A DNA stretch of 58,007 nt. Source: an uncultured Shewanella sp. GTDB lineage: Bacteria; Pseudomonadota; Gammaproteobacteria; Enterobacterales; Shewanellaceae. The notes under the pieces were generated by a model. It searched no databases, was not told the origin of the DNA, and saw only the letters and a program-made list of their open reading frames with translations. A program made the translations under genes and the position numbers. Location of the stretch: assembly GCF_947501225.1 (NCBI RefSeq), contig NZ_CANMUW010000024.1, positions 1-58,007 of the forward strand, given 5' to 3'. Of this stretch, positions 19,403-28,283 are shown in pieces; position 1 is the first letter of the stretch; the number at the start of each line of letters is the position of its first letter.

Positions 19403-19439
19403 CTGTATCATCAGCCTGTTGCTCTGAATCTCTATTATC

Positions 19440-20990
19440 CTACTCTCTATTATCCAGGAAGAGCTTATAAGCCGGGCTGGATGTCTCCTCCTGATAGACG
19501 AAACCAAGCTCAGTTAAGAACTGCTGAAAAGCCAGGTTGTCACACTCCGGCACCTCAAACCCCGCCAGAACACGCCCATAGGCCGCGCCGTGATTACGGT
19601 AGTGAAACAGGCTGATATTCCACTTGCTCTGCAGAGTTGTCAAAAACTTAAACAGTGCCCCCGGATGCTCGGGGAACTCGAAACTGAACAGACGCTCATC
19701 GAGCTTCTCCGGCGGATGACCACCAACCATATACCTGACGTGCAGCTTTGCCGTCTCATCGTGGGAGAGGTCCTGCACCTCGAAGCCATCCCCCTCAAGA
19801 GTGGTTATGATCTCATCGAGTTCAGATTTCCCGCCCGACAGACGAATACCGGCAAACACAACGGCCTTATCACGGCTGCTGAAGCGGTAGTTAAACTCGG
19901 TCATTACCCGTTTATTCAGCAGCTCGCAGAACCGCAGGAAGATGCCGGGACGTTCCGGTACCTTAACCGCCAGGATAGCCTCTTTCTGCTCACCGAGTTC
20001 GCACCGTTCGGAAACATAACGCAAACTATGGAAGTTAACGTTGGCGCCACTGAGAATAGCCGCGACCTTCTCCCCCTTACCCTCATCGCCCATATACTTC
20101 TTCAGCCCGGCAAGAGAGAGCGCCCCTGCGGGTTCGGCTATGGCTCGGGTATCTTCGAAGATATCCTTAACCGCGGCGCAGATCTCATCGGAACTCACTG
20201 TGACCACATCATCGACATATTCACGGGCGAGTCTGAACGGCTCATCACCGATCTGCTTAACGGCAACACCGTCTGCAAACAAACCGACCTGTGGCAGAAC
20301 AACCCGCTCGTCGGCCTCCAGCGCCATCTTCAGACAGGCGGAGTCTTCCGGCTCGACACCGATAATTTTAACTTGGGGCATCACCGCCTTATAGTAAGCG
20401 GCAATACCGGCAATCAAGCCTCCGCCACCAACGGGAACGAAGACCATCTCAAGATCCCGCTGCTGCTGCAACATCTCCTGAGCCACCGTGCCCTGACCAG
20501 CAATCACGGCCTCATCATCGAAGGGAGCGACATAGATGCGCCCCTCCGTCTCGGCGAGCTCTTGAGCATGAGCATTGGCCTGATCGAAGGCCTGACCGTG
20601 TAGCAGTACCTCTCCACCGAGGCGGCGCACCGCATCGACCTTGATATCCGGTGTCGTTTCCGGCATCACGATAACGGCACTTATCCCACGCGCCACCGCC
20701 GACATGGCCACGCCCTGAGCATGGTTTCCGGCCGAGGCGCATACCACCCCGCGTCGGCACTCAGGTGCCGTCAGCTCGGAGATCTTGTTATAGGCTCCCC
20801 GCAACTTAAAGGAGTGAACCGGTTGCATATCTTCACGCTTAAGGAACACCTGACAGCCGAGTCTGGCCGAGAGTTTATTCAGGCTCGATAACGGCGTCAC
20901 CTTAGCCACATCATAGACAGAAGAGAGCAGTATCTTCTGCAGATAATAGTGGGCTAAATCTAATTTCTCTTTGGAGGCTAGAGCCAGCAT
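19440..20990 (-). CDS. ilvA: Threonine deaminase, biosynthetic (IlvA)
   Basis: Converts threonine to 2-oxobutanoate, the first committed step of isoleucine synthesis. 516 residues, the usual length. The PLP lysine is in QPVHSFKLRGAYNK, the glycine-rich loop is PVGGGGLIAG, and two ACT-like regulatory domains fill the C-terminus (about 330-516), the site of isoleucine feedback in the family. The frame extends upstream into ilvD, but ATG 20990, one base after the ilvD stop with GGAG upstream, matches the family start. Last gene of the operon. Confidence 0.95.
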   Translation of the reverse strand: MLALASKEKLDLAHYYLQKILLSSVYDVAKVTPLSSLNKLSARLGCQVFLKREDMQPVHSFKLRGAYNKISELTAPECRRGVVCASAGNHAQGVAMSAVARGISAVIVMPETTPDIKVDAVRRLGGEVLLHGQAFDQANAHAQELAETEGRIYVAPFDDEAVIAGQGTVAQEMLQQQRDLEMVFVPVGGGGLIAGIAAYYKAVMPQVKIIGVEPEDSACLKMALEADERVVLPQVGLFADGVAVKQIGDEPFRLAREYVDDVVTVSSDEICAAVKDIFEDTRAIAEPAGALSLAGLKKYMGDEGKGEKVAAILSGANVNFHSLRYVSERCELGEQKEAILAVKVPERPGIFLRFCELLNKRVMTEFNYRFSSRDKAVVFAGIRLSGGKSELDEIITTLEGDGFEVQDLSHDETAKLHVRYMVGGHPPEKLDERLFSFEFPEHPGALFKFLTTLQSKWNISLFHYRNHGAAYGRVLAGFEVPECDNLAFQQFLTELGFVYQEETSSPAYKLFLDNRE

Positions 20991-20991
20991 A

Positions 20992-22842
20992 TCAATCCTC
21001 CAGCTTACTTGTGTCTCGCACCGCGCCCTTATCGGCACTGGTTGCGAGCATGGCATAAGCCTTCAGAGCCATGGAAACAGAGCGCTCACGATTGAGCGGC
21101 TTCCAGGCTTGCTTACCTCTGGCATCCATCGCGGCGCGGCGGCTAGCCAGTTCATCATCACTGATGGCCAACTTGATTGAGCGGGCCGGAATATCGATCT
21201 CAATTCTGTCGCCTGTTTCCACCAGCCCTATGGTACCGCCGGATGCGGCTTCCGGTGACACATGACCGATAGACAGCCCCGAAGTACCACCGGAGAAACG
21301 GCCATCGGTAATGAGTGCGCACGCCTTACCCAGACCGCGAGACTTAAGATAACTGGTCGGATAGAGCATCTCCTGCATACCCGGCCCCCCTTTAGGCCCC
21401 TCATAGCGAATAACCACCACATCTCCGGCAACGACTTCACCACCTAAGATGCCGGCAACCGCGTCGTCCTGACTCTCATAGACCCGGGCCGAACCGGTAA
21501 AGGTATGATTTTCTTCATCTACGCCCGCCGTCTTAACGATACAGCCATCCACGGCAATATTACCCGAGAGCACCGCAAGGCCCCCCTCCTGACTGAAGGC
21601 AAACTCACGCTTACGGATACATCCCCCCTCACGATCATCATCGACACTATCCCAGCGACACGCCTGGCTGAAAGCCATAGTCGTCGGGATGCCGGCAGGC
21701 CCTGCCGAGAAGAACCTGTGTACCTCCTTCTCGCTGTTCTGGACAATATCCCACTTAGCCAGTACCTCTTTCAAGCTAGCCCCCGCCACATGGTGTGCAT
21801 CGCTATGGATCAGACCGGCCCTGTCTAGCTCCCCCAAAATCCCCATCACACCACCGGCACGATGAACGTCTTCCATATGATATTCGGGTGTAGAAGGCGC
21901 TACCTTACAAAGGTGTGGAACCTTGCGGGATAATCTATCGATATCTTCCATGGTGAAGTCGACTTCGGCCTCCTGCGCCCCCGCCAGAAGGTGCAATACG
22001 GTATTACTCGAGCCGCCCATGGCAATATCGAGAGTCATGGCATTTTCGAACGCTTTGAAGTTGGCTATATTACGTGGCAGTGCAGACTCATCATCATGCT
22101 TATAGTAGCGGGTCGTCAGATCCATGATGCGACGCCCCGCCTCCAAAAATAGTTCACGACGATCGGCATGGGTCGCCAACATTGAACCGTTACCGGGTAA
22201 CGATAAACCTAAGGCCTCGGTCAAGCAGTTCATCGAGTTGGCGGTAAACATACCCGAACATGAACCACAGGTCGGGCAGGCACTACGTTCGATCTGTTCG
22301 CTCTCCTCATCCGAGACCCTGTCATCGGCGCCGGCAACCATGGCATCGACCAGATCCAGCTTGATGAGCTTATCCGATAACTTAGTCTTGCCCGCTTCCA
22401 TCGGCCCGCCGGAGACGAAGATCACCGGAATGTTGAGCCGCAGTGCCGCCATCATCATGCCGGGGGTGATCTTGTCACAGTTCGAGATACAGACCAGCGC
22501 ATCGGCGCAGTGAGCATTCACCATATACTCTACACTGTCTGAGATAAGCTCACGGGAAGGCAAGCTATAGAGCATACCGCCGTGCCCCATGGCGATACCA
22601 TCATCGACGGCAATAGTGTTGAACTCCTTAGCTATACCGCCCGCCTCTTCGATGGCACCAGCCACCAATGAGCCCATATCTTTAAGGTGGACATGACCGG
22701 GAACAAACTGAGTGAAGGAGTTAGCAATCGCAATAATCGGCTTTCCGAAATCATTCTCTTTCACACCGGTTGCACGCCATAATGCGCGGGCTCCGGCCAT
22801 GTTACGACCTTCGGTACTGGTAGCTGAACGTAATTTTGGCAT
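20992..22842 (-). CDS. ilvD: Dihydroxy-acid dehydratase (IlvD)
   Basis: Iron-sulfur enzyme for the third common step of Ile/Val synthesis. 616 residues, identical to the E. coli length. Cysteines of the cluster sit in VCISNCDKITPGM and CPTCGSCSGMFTANSMNCL. C-terminal landmarks: GRFSGGTSGLSIGHVSPEA. An AAAGGAC ribosome-binding site precedes the start, and a long hairpin lies just upstream of that (see 22861-22915). The stop is separated from the ilvA ATG by one base, so translation is probably coupled. Confidence 0.96.
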   Translation of the reverse strand: MPKLRSATSTEGRNMAGARALWRATGVKENDFGKPIIAIANSFTQFVPGHVHLKDMGSLVAGAIEEAGGIAKEFNTIAVDDGIAMGHGGMLYSLPSRELISDSVEYMVNAHCADALVCISNCDKITPGMMMAALRLNIPVIFVSGGPMEAGKTKLSDKLIKLDLVDAMVAGADDRVSDEESEQIERSACPTCGSCSGMFTANSMNCLTEALGLSLPGNGSMLATHADRRELFLEAGRRIMDLTTRYYKHDDESALPRNIANFKAFENAMTLDIAMGGSSNTVLHLLAGAQEAEVDFTMEDIDRLSRKVPHLCKVAPSTPEYHMEDVHRAGGVMGILGELDRAGLIHSDAHHVAGASLKEVLAKWDIVQNSEKEVHRFFSAGPAGIPTTMAFSQACRWDSVDDDREGGCIRKREFAFSQEGGLAVLSGNIAVDGCIVKTAGVDEENHTFTGSARVYESQDDAVAGILGGEVVAGDVVVIRYEGPKGGPGMQEMLYPTSYLKSRGLGKACALITDGRFSGGTSGLSIGHVSPEAASGGTIGLVETGDRIEIDIPARSIKLAISDDELASRRAAMDARGKQAWKPLNRERSVSMALKAYAMLATSADKGAVRDTSKLED

Positions 22843-22860
22843 TGCGATTGTCCTTTTGAG

Positions 22861-22915
22861 GAAGGTTCGAGTTACTGGTTCCTAGTTCCTAGGAGGAGCA
22901 ACCAATTCAACCTTC
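22861..22915. repeat. Nested inverted repeat in the ilvE-ilvD gap
   Basis: Three nested pairs: GAAGGTT (22861-22867) with AACCTTC (22909-22915), TGGTT (22876-22880) with AACCA (22900-22904), and TCCTAG (22880-22885) with CTAGGA (22889-22894). In RNA this could form a 55-nt hairpin ending about 18 bases before the ilvD start. Confidence 0.6.
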
Positions 22916-22979
22916 TAATTAATTTCTTTAAACCCTAGAGCATAAACTCTCAGGCATCTCTATTCTTTGCTTTTCCGGA

Positions 22980-23001
22980 TTCCAGGTTCTCACTCCTGGA
23001 A
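22980..23001. repeat. Second inverted repeat in the ilvE-ilvD gap
   Basis: TTCCAGG (22980-22986) and CCTGGAA (22995-23001) around an 8-nt loop, eight bases after the ilvE stop. The wording (GGTTC, CCTGG, AACC) resembles the longer hairpin nearby, suggesting both come from one repeated element. Confidence 0.5.
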
Positions 23002-23008
23002 CCTTCTT

Positions 23009-23932
23009 TTACAACACTTCCAACCAGCCCCACTTATCCTTCGTCTCGCCGGTAAACAGGCCGAAGAAGCAGTCCTGAACCTCCTTCGTCACGACGCCAC
23101 GTTTACCACAACCGATATCGATACGATCGACGCTGCGTACCGGCACGATTTCGGCCGCGGTCCCCGTCATAAATATCTCATCGGCAAGATAGAGAAACTC
23201 ACGGGAGATCGGCTCCTCCACGACCTCATAACCCAGATCCCGTGCCAGGGTGATGATGCTATCCCGGGTCAGCCCCATCAGGATAGCGGCCGTGGCCGGT
23301 GGCGTGTATATCTTTCCCTTCTTGACCACAAACAGGTTAGCACCGGCTCCTTCGCTGACCAGGCCATTGATATCCAAGGCTATCCCCTCATGAAAACCGT
23401 TACGCTTAGCTTCTGTCGATATCTGTATCGATGACAGGTAGTTTCCTCCGGCCTTGGCACCCGTTGGTATGGTATTGGGTGCCAGTCGGTTCCAGGAGCT
23501 AACCGCTACATCGACCCCGGCCTCCATGCTGTCTTCACCTAAATAGGCTCCCCAGGGGAATGCCGCCACCATCAAATCACAAACGGCATCTTTGGGAGGA
23601 GTGATCCCCATTCCGATATCGCCATAGAAGGCCAGAGGACGTATATATGCGCTCCTCAGATCATTCTTCAGCACACTATCACAACAAGCCTGCATCGCCT
23701 CATCAAAAGTGTAAGGGATTGGCATACGGTAGATTTTAGCCGAGTCGAACAGACGCTGAACATGATCGGTCAAACGAAATCCTGCCGGCCCCAGGTGAGT
23801 ATCATAGACACGGATCCCCTCGAAGACAGATGAACCATAATGCAAGCCGTGAGACATAACATGCACCTTGGCATCAGCCCAGGGCATTACTTCACCATTA
23901 AACCAAATGAACTCAGCTCTCTTTGCGGTCAT
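23009..23932 (-). CDS. ilvE: Branched-chain amino acid aminotransferase (IlvE)
   Basis: PLP enzyme (fold type IV) for the last step of Val, Leu and Ile synthesis. 307 residues from ATG 23932. The start TAKRAEFIWFNGEVMPW parallels E. coli IlvE. PLP lysine in IPTGAKAGGNYLSS; GLVSEGAGANLF and FMTGTAAEIVPV are family landmarks. The frame begins 12 codons earlier, but ATG 23932 has a GGGAAGAGAT site and fits the family. A second, longer branched-chain aminotransferase of another subgroup is at 37.9 kb. Confidence 0.95.
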   Translation of the reverse strand: MTAKRAEFIWFNGEVMPWADAKVHVMSHGLHYGSSVFEGIRVYDTHLGPAGFRLTDHVQRLFDSAKIYRMPIPYTFDEAMQACCDSVLKNDLRSAYIRPLAFYGDIGMGITPPKDAVCDLMVAAFPWGAYLGEDSMEAGVDVAVSSWNRLAPNTIPTGAKAGGNYLSSIQISTEAKRNGFHEGIALDINGLVSEGAGANLFVVKKGKIYTPPATAAILMGLTRDSIITLARDLGYEVVEEPISREFLYLADEIFMTGTAAEIVPVRSVDRIDIGCGKRGVVTKEVQDCFFGLFTGETKDKWGWLEVL

Positions 23933-24005
23933 ATCTCTTCCCTCAATCTCTCTCAATCTCTTTAGCAACTACAACGTGTTAATTTATCTTGTCTTTCAAA
24001 AGCGA

Positions 24006-24266
24006 CTAACTGGCAACTTTTTCCGGCCTTATCGCCTCCATGGTTAGCACCCGGCACTCGATAACATCGATAAGTTTCTCCAGCTGAGTGGTGAGCAGCT
24101 CAATCGCACGCTCTCCCTCGACCAGCATATCCAGACTGGCATTCTTAGAGTCACCTGATTGCATATTCATCCCGGTGACTCTGAAACCACGATGGCGCAC
24201 GACTCTGAGTACGCGCTCTAACACCTCAGGGCGCTGAGCAAGGGTTAAGGTTAATGTGTTGATCAT
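24006..24266 (-). CDS. ilvM: Acetolactate synthase II small subunit (IlvM)
   Basis: 86-residue ACT-domain protein. MINTLTLTLAQRPEVLERVLRVVRHRGF is its first strand and helix (quoted core: AQRPEVLERVLRVVRHRGF). It binds and activates the catalytic subunit IlvG encoded 58 bases upstream. The gene order ilvG-ilvM-ilvE is the enterobacterial one. Confidence 0.92.
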   Translation of the reverse strand: MINTLTLTLAQRPEVLERVLRVVRHRGFRVTGMNMQSGDSKNASLDMLVEGERAIELLTTQLEKLIDVIECRVLTMEAIRPEKVAS

Positions 24267-24324
24267 CTCTGCTTCTCCGTCATGTCAGTCTTAAATATGG
24301 CCTTGCTTGTAGTCGATAACGTCA

Positions 24325-26064
24325 TCATGTCGATTTATCCATCTCCTCCATCATGTCGCGATTCGAAGCCCCGGGTGGAACGAGTGGCCATACGTTATGC
24401 GCATCATCAATCCGCACATGCAGCAGATAAGGCCCTTCACAATTGATCAGGTGTTCCAGCGCCGCTTCAACCTGATCTGTTGTAGTGATGGTTCGACCGG
24501 GAATATCGAACGCCGATGCCAGGGTGACAAAATCGGGATTATCGGAGAGGTCGGTCTCGCTATATCTCTCCTCGAAGAAGAGCTGCTGCCACTGCTTTAC
24601 CATGCCCAGTTTTTGGTTATCTATGAGTAAGATTTTGACCGGTAACTTACGCCGCTTGATAGTGGTCAGCTCCTGCACATTCATCATAAATGAGCCATCT
24701 CCGGATACGGCAACCACGGTTGCGTCGGGACGGGAGACCTTGGCACCGATGGCGGCGGGTAAGCCGAACCCCATGGTGCCAAGTCCCGCACTGGAGAGGT
24801 GGTCTTCTGGTTTACGGAACCACATATGTTGCGCCACCCACATCTGGTGCTGACCCACATCGCAGCACACCACACTATCTTCGGGTAACTTATCGGCTAA
24901 ACGATTCAACATGGCAGGGGCGAAGATGAGCTCGCCGGGCCTGTCGTAGTTCCAGCTATGCTCACGCTTAAGCTTAGCGACTTCACTCTGCCAGGGGGCT
25001 ATCTCAAGCGATGTGCACATGGCCGGTAAGATCTGACGAAGGTCGCCGGCGATGGCGACATCCGCAAGACGCAGCTTGCCCAGCTCTGCGGCATCGATAT
25101 CGAGATGGATCACCTTGGCGTGCTCGGCAAATGAGGCCAGGCGTCCGGTAACACGGTCATCGAAACGTGCACCGACAACGATTAGCAGATCGCACTCCTG
25201 AACGGCAATGTTCGCCGCCTTAGAGCCATGCATGCCTAACATACCTAAGTAACCGGGAGTGTCATGCTTGATCGAGCCCAAACCTTTGAGGGTTGCAACC
25301 GAAGGCACGCCAGTGGCGTCGATAAACGCCCTTAACGGATCGACGGCTCCGGCCATTCCGACGCCACCACCAACATAGAGCATTGGCTGCCTGGCTTGCC
25401 TGAGCAGAGAGAGTGCCGCATCAATCTTTTCTGCATCAAACTCGGGCTCGGGAGTACGCGCCTGCAGCGGCGTCCTGTACTCGAGCATACCTATCTGGAT
25501 ATCTTTGGGAATATCGACCAATACCGGACCGGGACGCCCCGAAGCGGCAACTTCGAACGCCTTATACAGAGTCGGGATCAGCTCATCCATCTCGGTGACC
25601 ATGAAACTATGCTTAGTGCACGACAGCGACATCCCCAGAACATCGATCTCCTGGAAGGCATCGGTACCGATCACTGCCGTGGAAACCTGACCGGTAATAG
25701 CAACCAGGGGGACAGAATCGAGTAGAGCATCGGCAAGTGACGTCACCAAATTTGTGGCACCGGGCCCGGAGGTTGCAAAACAGACCCCGGTCTTACCGCT
25801 GGCGCGGGCATAACCCAGGGCGGCAAACGCCGCGCCCTGCTCATGACGACTCAGCAGATGCTCTACCGGCGCACCATAGAGGGCATCGTAAATAGGCATG
25901 ATGGCACCACCCGGGTAACCAAATATGTTGGTGACACCGTGAGCCGCTAATACCTTGATGACCGCGTCAGCGCCTCTCATCATCTGCCCCTGCTTCATCT
26001 GCCCTTGCTCCATCTGCCACTCTCTCTGTTTCTCGACCTCAGGTGAGTACTCATTGAAACTCAC
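24325..26064 (-). CDS. ilvG: Acetolactate synthase II large subunit (IlvG)
   Basis: ThDP-dependent enzyme joining pyruvate with pyruvate or 2-oxobutanoate. Landmarks: NIFGYPGGAIMPIYDALYG, catalytic glutamate in LLSRHEQGAAFAALGYARA, and the ThDP motif GDGSFMMNVQELTTIKR. The gene is intact, unlike the frameshifted K-12 copy. The frame starts at GTG 26064, giving 579 residues, about 28 more than E. coli IlvG. The extra part contains a small repeat (MEQGQ, MKQGQ, MMRG), each Met preceded by a purine-rich stretch. Starts at 26013, 25998 or 25983 are possible; the last matches the family best. Confidence 0.93.
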   Translation of the reverse strand: MSFNEYSPEVEKQREWQMEQGQMKQGQMMRGADAVIKVLAAHGVTNIFGYPGGAIMPIYDALYGAPVEHLLSRHEQGAAFAALGYARASGKTGVCFATSGPGATNLVTSLADALLDSVPLVAITGQVSTAVIGTDAFQEIDVLGMSLSCTKHSFMVTEMDELIPTLYKAFEVAASGRPGPVLVDIPKDIQIGMLEYRTPLQARTPEPEFDAEKIDAALSLLRQARQPMLYVGGGVGMAGAVDPLRAFIDATGVPSVATLKGLGSIKHDTPGYLGMLGMHGSKAANIAVQECDLLIVVGARFDDRVTGRLASFAEHAKVIHLDIDAAELGKLRLADVAIAGDLRQILPAMCTSLEIAPWQSEVAKLKREHSWNYDRPGELIFAPAMLNRLADKLPEDSVVCCDVGQHQMWVAQHMWFRKPEDHLSSAGLGTMGFGLPAAIGAKVSRPDATVVAVSGDGSFMMNVQELTTIKRRKLPVKILLIDNQKLGMVKQWQQLFFEERYSETDLSDNPDFVTLASAFDIPGRTITTTDQVEAALEHLINCEGPYLLHVRIDDAHNVWPLVPPGASNRDMMEEMDKST

Positions 26065-26135
26065 TGTAAGTCTGTGTTTTTAAGGGTAGAGCCCTGTCTA
26101 ACTCAGCGTTTTACTAGATTATTCTGGGCCCTAAA

Positions 26136-26170
26136 CGAAAAACCCCCCGGTCCTTTCGGAGCGGGGGGTT
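26136..26170 (-). terminator. Attenuator terminator of ilvLGMEDA
   Basis: On the minus strand AACCCCCC (26170-26163) pairs with GGGGGGTT (26148-26141) with further pairs inside, followed by TTTTCG. It lies 20 bases after the leader-peptide stop and before ilvG, the position of the ilv attenuator in enterobacteria. Confidence 0.9.
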
Positions 26171-26190
26171 AGTTGCAATCTTTTACCTGG

Positions 26191-26286
26191 TTAGGTTGGT
26201 CGATGCGCCGTGCGTAGCCCCCGCTGTGATCTAATAATCACGACGGTAATAATCTCAATAATGAGTAGGGCTACTTGGTTAAACAT
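26191..26286 (-). CDS. ilvL: ilv operon leader peptide (IlvL)
   Basis: 31-codon frame from ATG 26286 to TAA 26191. It begins MFNQVALLIIEIITVVII and so packs six Ile, three Val and two Leu codons into codons 5-18, then continues RSQRGLRTAHRPT. An AGG-containing site precedes it. Ribosome stalling at these codons when charged Ile/Val/Leu tRNAs are scarce would prevent the downstream attenuator from forming. Composition, length and place match IlvL; the sequence itself differs from E. coli. Confidence 0.9.
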   Translation of the reverse strand: MFNQVALLIIEIITVVIIRSQRGLRTAHRPT

Positions 26287-26579
26287 GCTTGACCTGTTTC
26301 CTGATTAGTTTGCTAAAATTCTGTCTCTTCACCAGTGAAGAGTTATTAATCAATACCACAAAGCCAATAAAAAACACAACAAAAACCTTTTCACCCACAA
26401 GAAACAAACCATTTATCTCTGTTAAGCGATAACCAAAAAGTTGTTCGCTCAAATGTGTTGGCTAACCAGCCTTTCATTAGAAATTATCTTTTACTTCAAT
26501 GGTTAAACTTTATGCTTTCTATGACTTAGCTTTGCCGACTGACCCGGCAAATGACCGGGCCAATCACCATAAAAAAATA

Positions 26580-28058
26580 TTACTTCTCTTCGACGATGCG
26601 CTGCATCTCTGTCATGTAACCACGCAGTTCGGCGCCAATTTTCTCGACGCCCGTGCCACGAATCGCAGCATTGACTTCGATCAGGCGTTGATTATCGACG
26701 CCGTTGCCACTGTCGCTCAGACCGGCACCTAACACCTCTGGAGACATGCCGTTAACGTAGTCACGCAGTAAAGGCAGGGCGGCATGGTTAAACAGGTAAC
26801 AGCCATACTCTGCCGTATCTGAGATAACGATATTCATCTCATAGAGGCGCTTGCGGGCAATCGTGTTCGCAATCAGTGGCGTCTCATGTAGTGACTCATA
26901 ATAAGCCGACTCTTCGATGATGCCGGAGGCGACCATAGTATCGAACGCAAGCTCAACACCGGCTTTGATCATGGCAACCAGGAAGATCCCTTTATCGAAA
27001 TAGGTCTGCTCATCGATGCTCTCATCACTTTGAGGTGCATTCTCAAAAGCCGTTTCACCGGTCTCCTTACGCCACTTAAGAAGGTTGGCATCATCATTTG
27101 CCCAATCTTCCATCATAGTCTTTGAGAACTCACCGGATATGATGTCGTCCATATGCTTCTCGAACAGAGGAGCAAGAATACCCTTAAGCTCTTCGGCCAT
27201 CTCGAACGCCCTGATCTTGGCCGGATTAGAGAGGCGATCCATCATGTTGGTGATACCGCCATGCTTGAGCGCCTCGGTCGTTGTCTCCCAGCCCTGCTGA
27301 ATCAACTTAGCTGCATATCCGGGCTCAACGCCATCGGCAATCATCTTCTCGTAACCAAGGATTGCACCGGTTTGCAGCATGCCGCAAAGAATCGTTTGCT
27401 CACCCATAAGGTCAGACTTAACTTCGGCGATAAACGATGAGTGAAGCACACCAGCCCTGTCACCACCTGTCGCACTGGCATAGGCTTTCGCAATCTCGAA
27501 ACCATCGCCTTTAGGATCATTCTCAGGGTGAACCGCAATCAGAGTTGGCACACCGAATCCACGCTTATACTCTTCACGAACCTCGGTACCCGGACACTTA
27601 GGAGCAACCATGATGACAGTGATGTCATCACGAACCTGCATCCCCTCTTCGACGATGTTGAAACCGTGAGAGTAGGACAGGGTCGCACCCTGCTTCATCA
27701 GCGGCATCACGGTATTTACTGCATCGGTATGCTGCTTATCCGGCGTCAGGTTAAGCACGAGATCAGCATCAGGGATCAACTCTTCGATAGTACCGACCCG
27801 AAAGCCGTTACCGGTAGCCTTTTGATAAGAGGCGCGTTTCTCTTCGATAGCCTGAGCCCTGAGGGCATAGGCGATATTCAGACCAGAGTCGCGCATGTTC
27901 AAACCTTGGTTCAGGCCTTGGGCGCCACAACCTAAAATGACGATATTCCAGCCCTTGATGAAGTCACAACCTTCACTAAATTCGCTGCGTTCCATGAAAC
28001 GGCACTGAGCCAGTTGTGCGAGTTGTTGACGCAAATTCAGAGAGTTAAAATAGTTAGC
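26580..28058 (-). CDS. ilvC: Ketol-acid reductoisomerase (IlvC)
   Basis: Class II (long) NADPH-dependent enzyme, second common step of Ile/Val synthesis. 492 residues against 491 in E. coli. Landmarks: start MANYFNSLNLRQQLAQL, Rossmann motif ILGCGAQGLNQGLNMRDSG, VAPKCPGTEVREEYKRGFG. The frame opens five codons earlier, but ATG 28058 has AGAAGGTGG and is the family start. It is upstream of the ilvL leader on the same strand and divergent from ilvY. Confidence 0.96.
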   Translation of the reverse strand, partial: ANYFNSLNLRQQLAQLAQCRFMERSEFSEGCDFIKGWNIVILGCGAQGLNQGLNMRDSGLNIAYALRAQAIEEKRASYQKATGNGFRVGTIEELIPDADLVLNLTPDKQHTDAVNTVMPLMKQGATLSYSHGFNIVEEGMQVRDDITVIMVAPKCPGTEVREEYKRGFGVPTLIAVHPENDPKGDGFEIAKAYASATGGDRAGVLHSSFIAEVKSDLMGEQTILCGMLQTGAILGYEKMIADGVEPGYAAKLIQQGWETTTEALKHGGITNMMDRLSNPAKIRAFEMAEELKGILAPLFEKHMDDIISGEFSKTMMEDWANDDANLLKWRKETGETAFENAPQSDESIDEQTYFDKGIFLVAMIKAGVELAFDTMVASGIIEESAYYESLHETPLIANTIARKRLYEMNIVISDTAEYGCYLFNHAALPLLRDYVNGMSPEVLGAGLSDSGNGVDNQRLIEVNAAIRGTGVEKIGAELRGYMTEMQRIVEEK

Positions 28059-28184
28059 CATCTGATATACCACCTTCTGTATCGAATTTAGAAAAGTCGC
28101 TCATCTCATCTTGCCTGAGCGGTGATTGAGATCACTATAGCGCATGATTTCAATTGCTGAAAATGATATATTCGGGACATAGTA

Positions 28185-28199
28185 TTGCATTTTATGCAA
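28185..28199. promoter_or_regulatory. Candidate IlvY operator
   Basis: TTGCAT TTT ATGCAA is a perfect inverted repeat in the ilvC-ilvY divergent region. IlvY of enterobacteria binds TTGC...GCAA palindromes here and activates ilvC with acetolactate or acetohydroxybutyrate as inducer. Confidence 0.6.
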
Positions 28200-28283
28200 C
28201 ATAAGACGGCTATCGGCCAGACTCTGTTTCCTCGATTAGGAGGAAGCTTTTTAGTCTTTGTCATGAATCTAAGGAGTTCAGTT

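Noticed and set aside
19590..20603. Long plus-strand open frame of 337 codons
   Set aside because: It lies wholly antisense within ilvA, whose protein is plainly conserved.
26536..26562. GACCCGG/CCGGGCC stem after ilvC as terminator
   Set aside because: No T-run follows on the ilvC strand, so I did not call a terminator.
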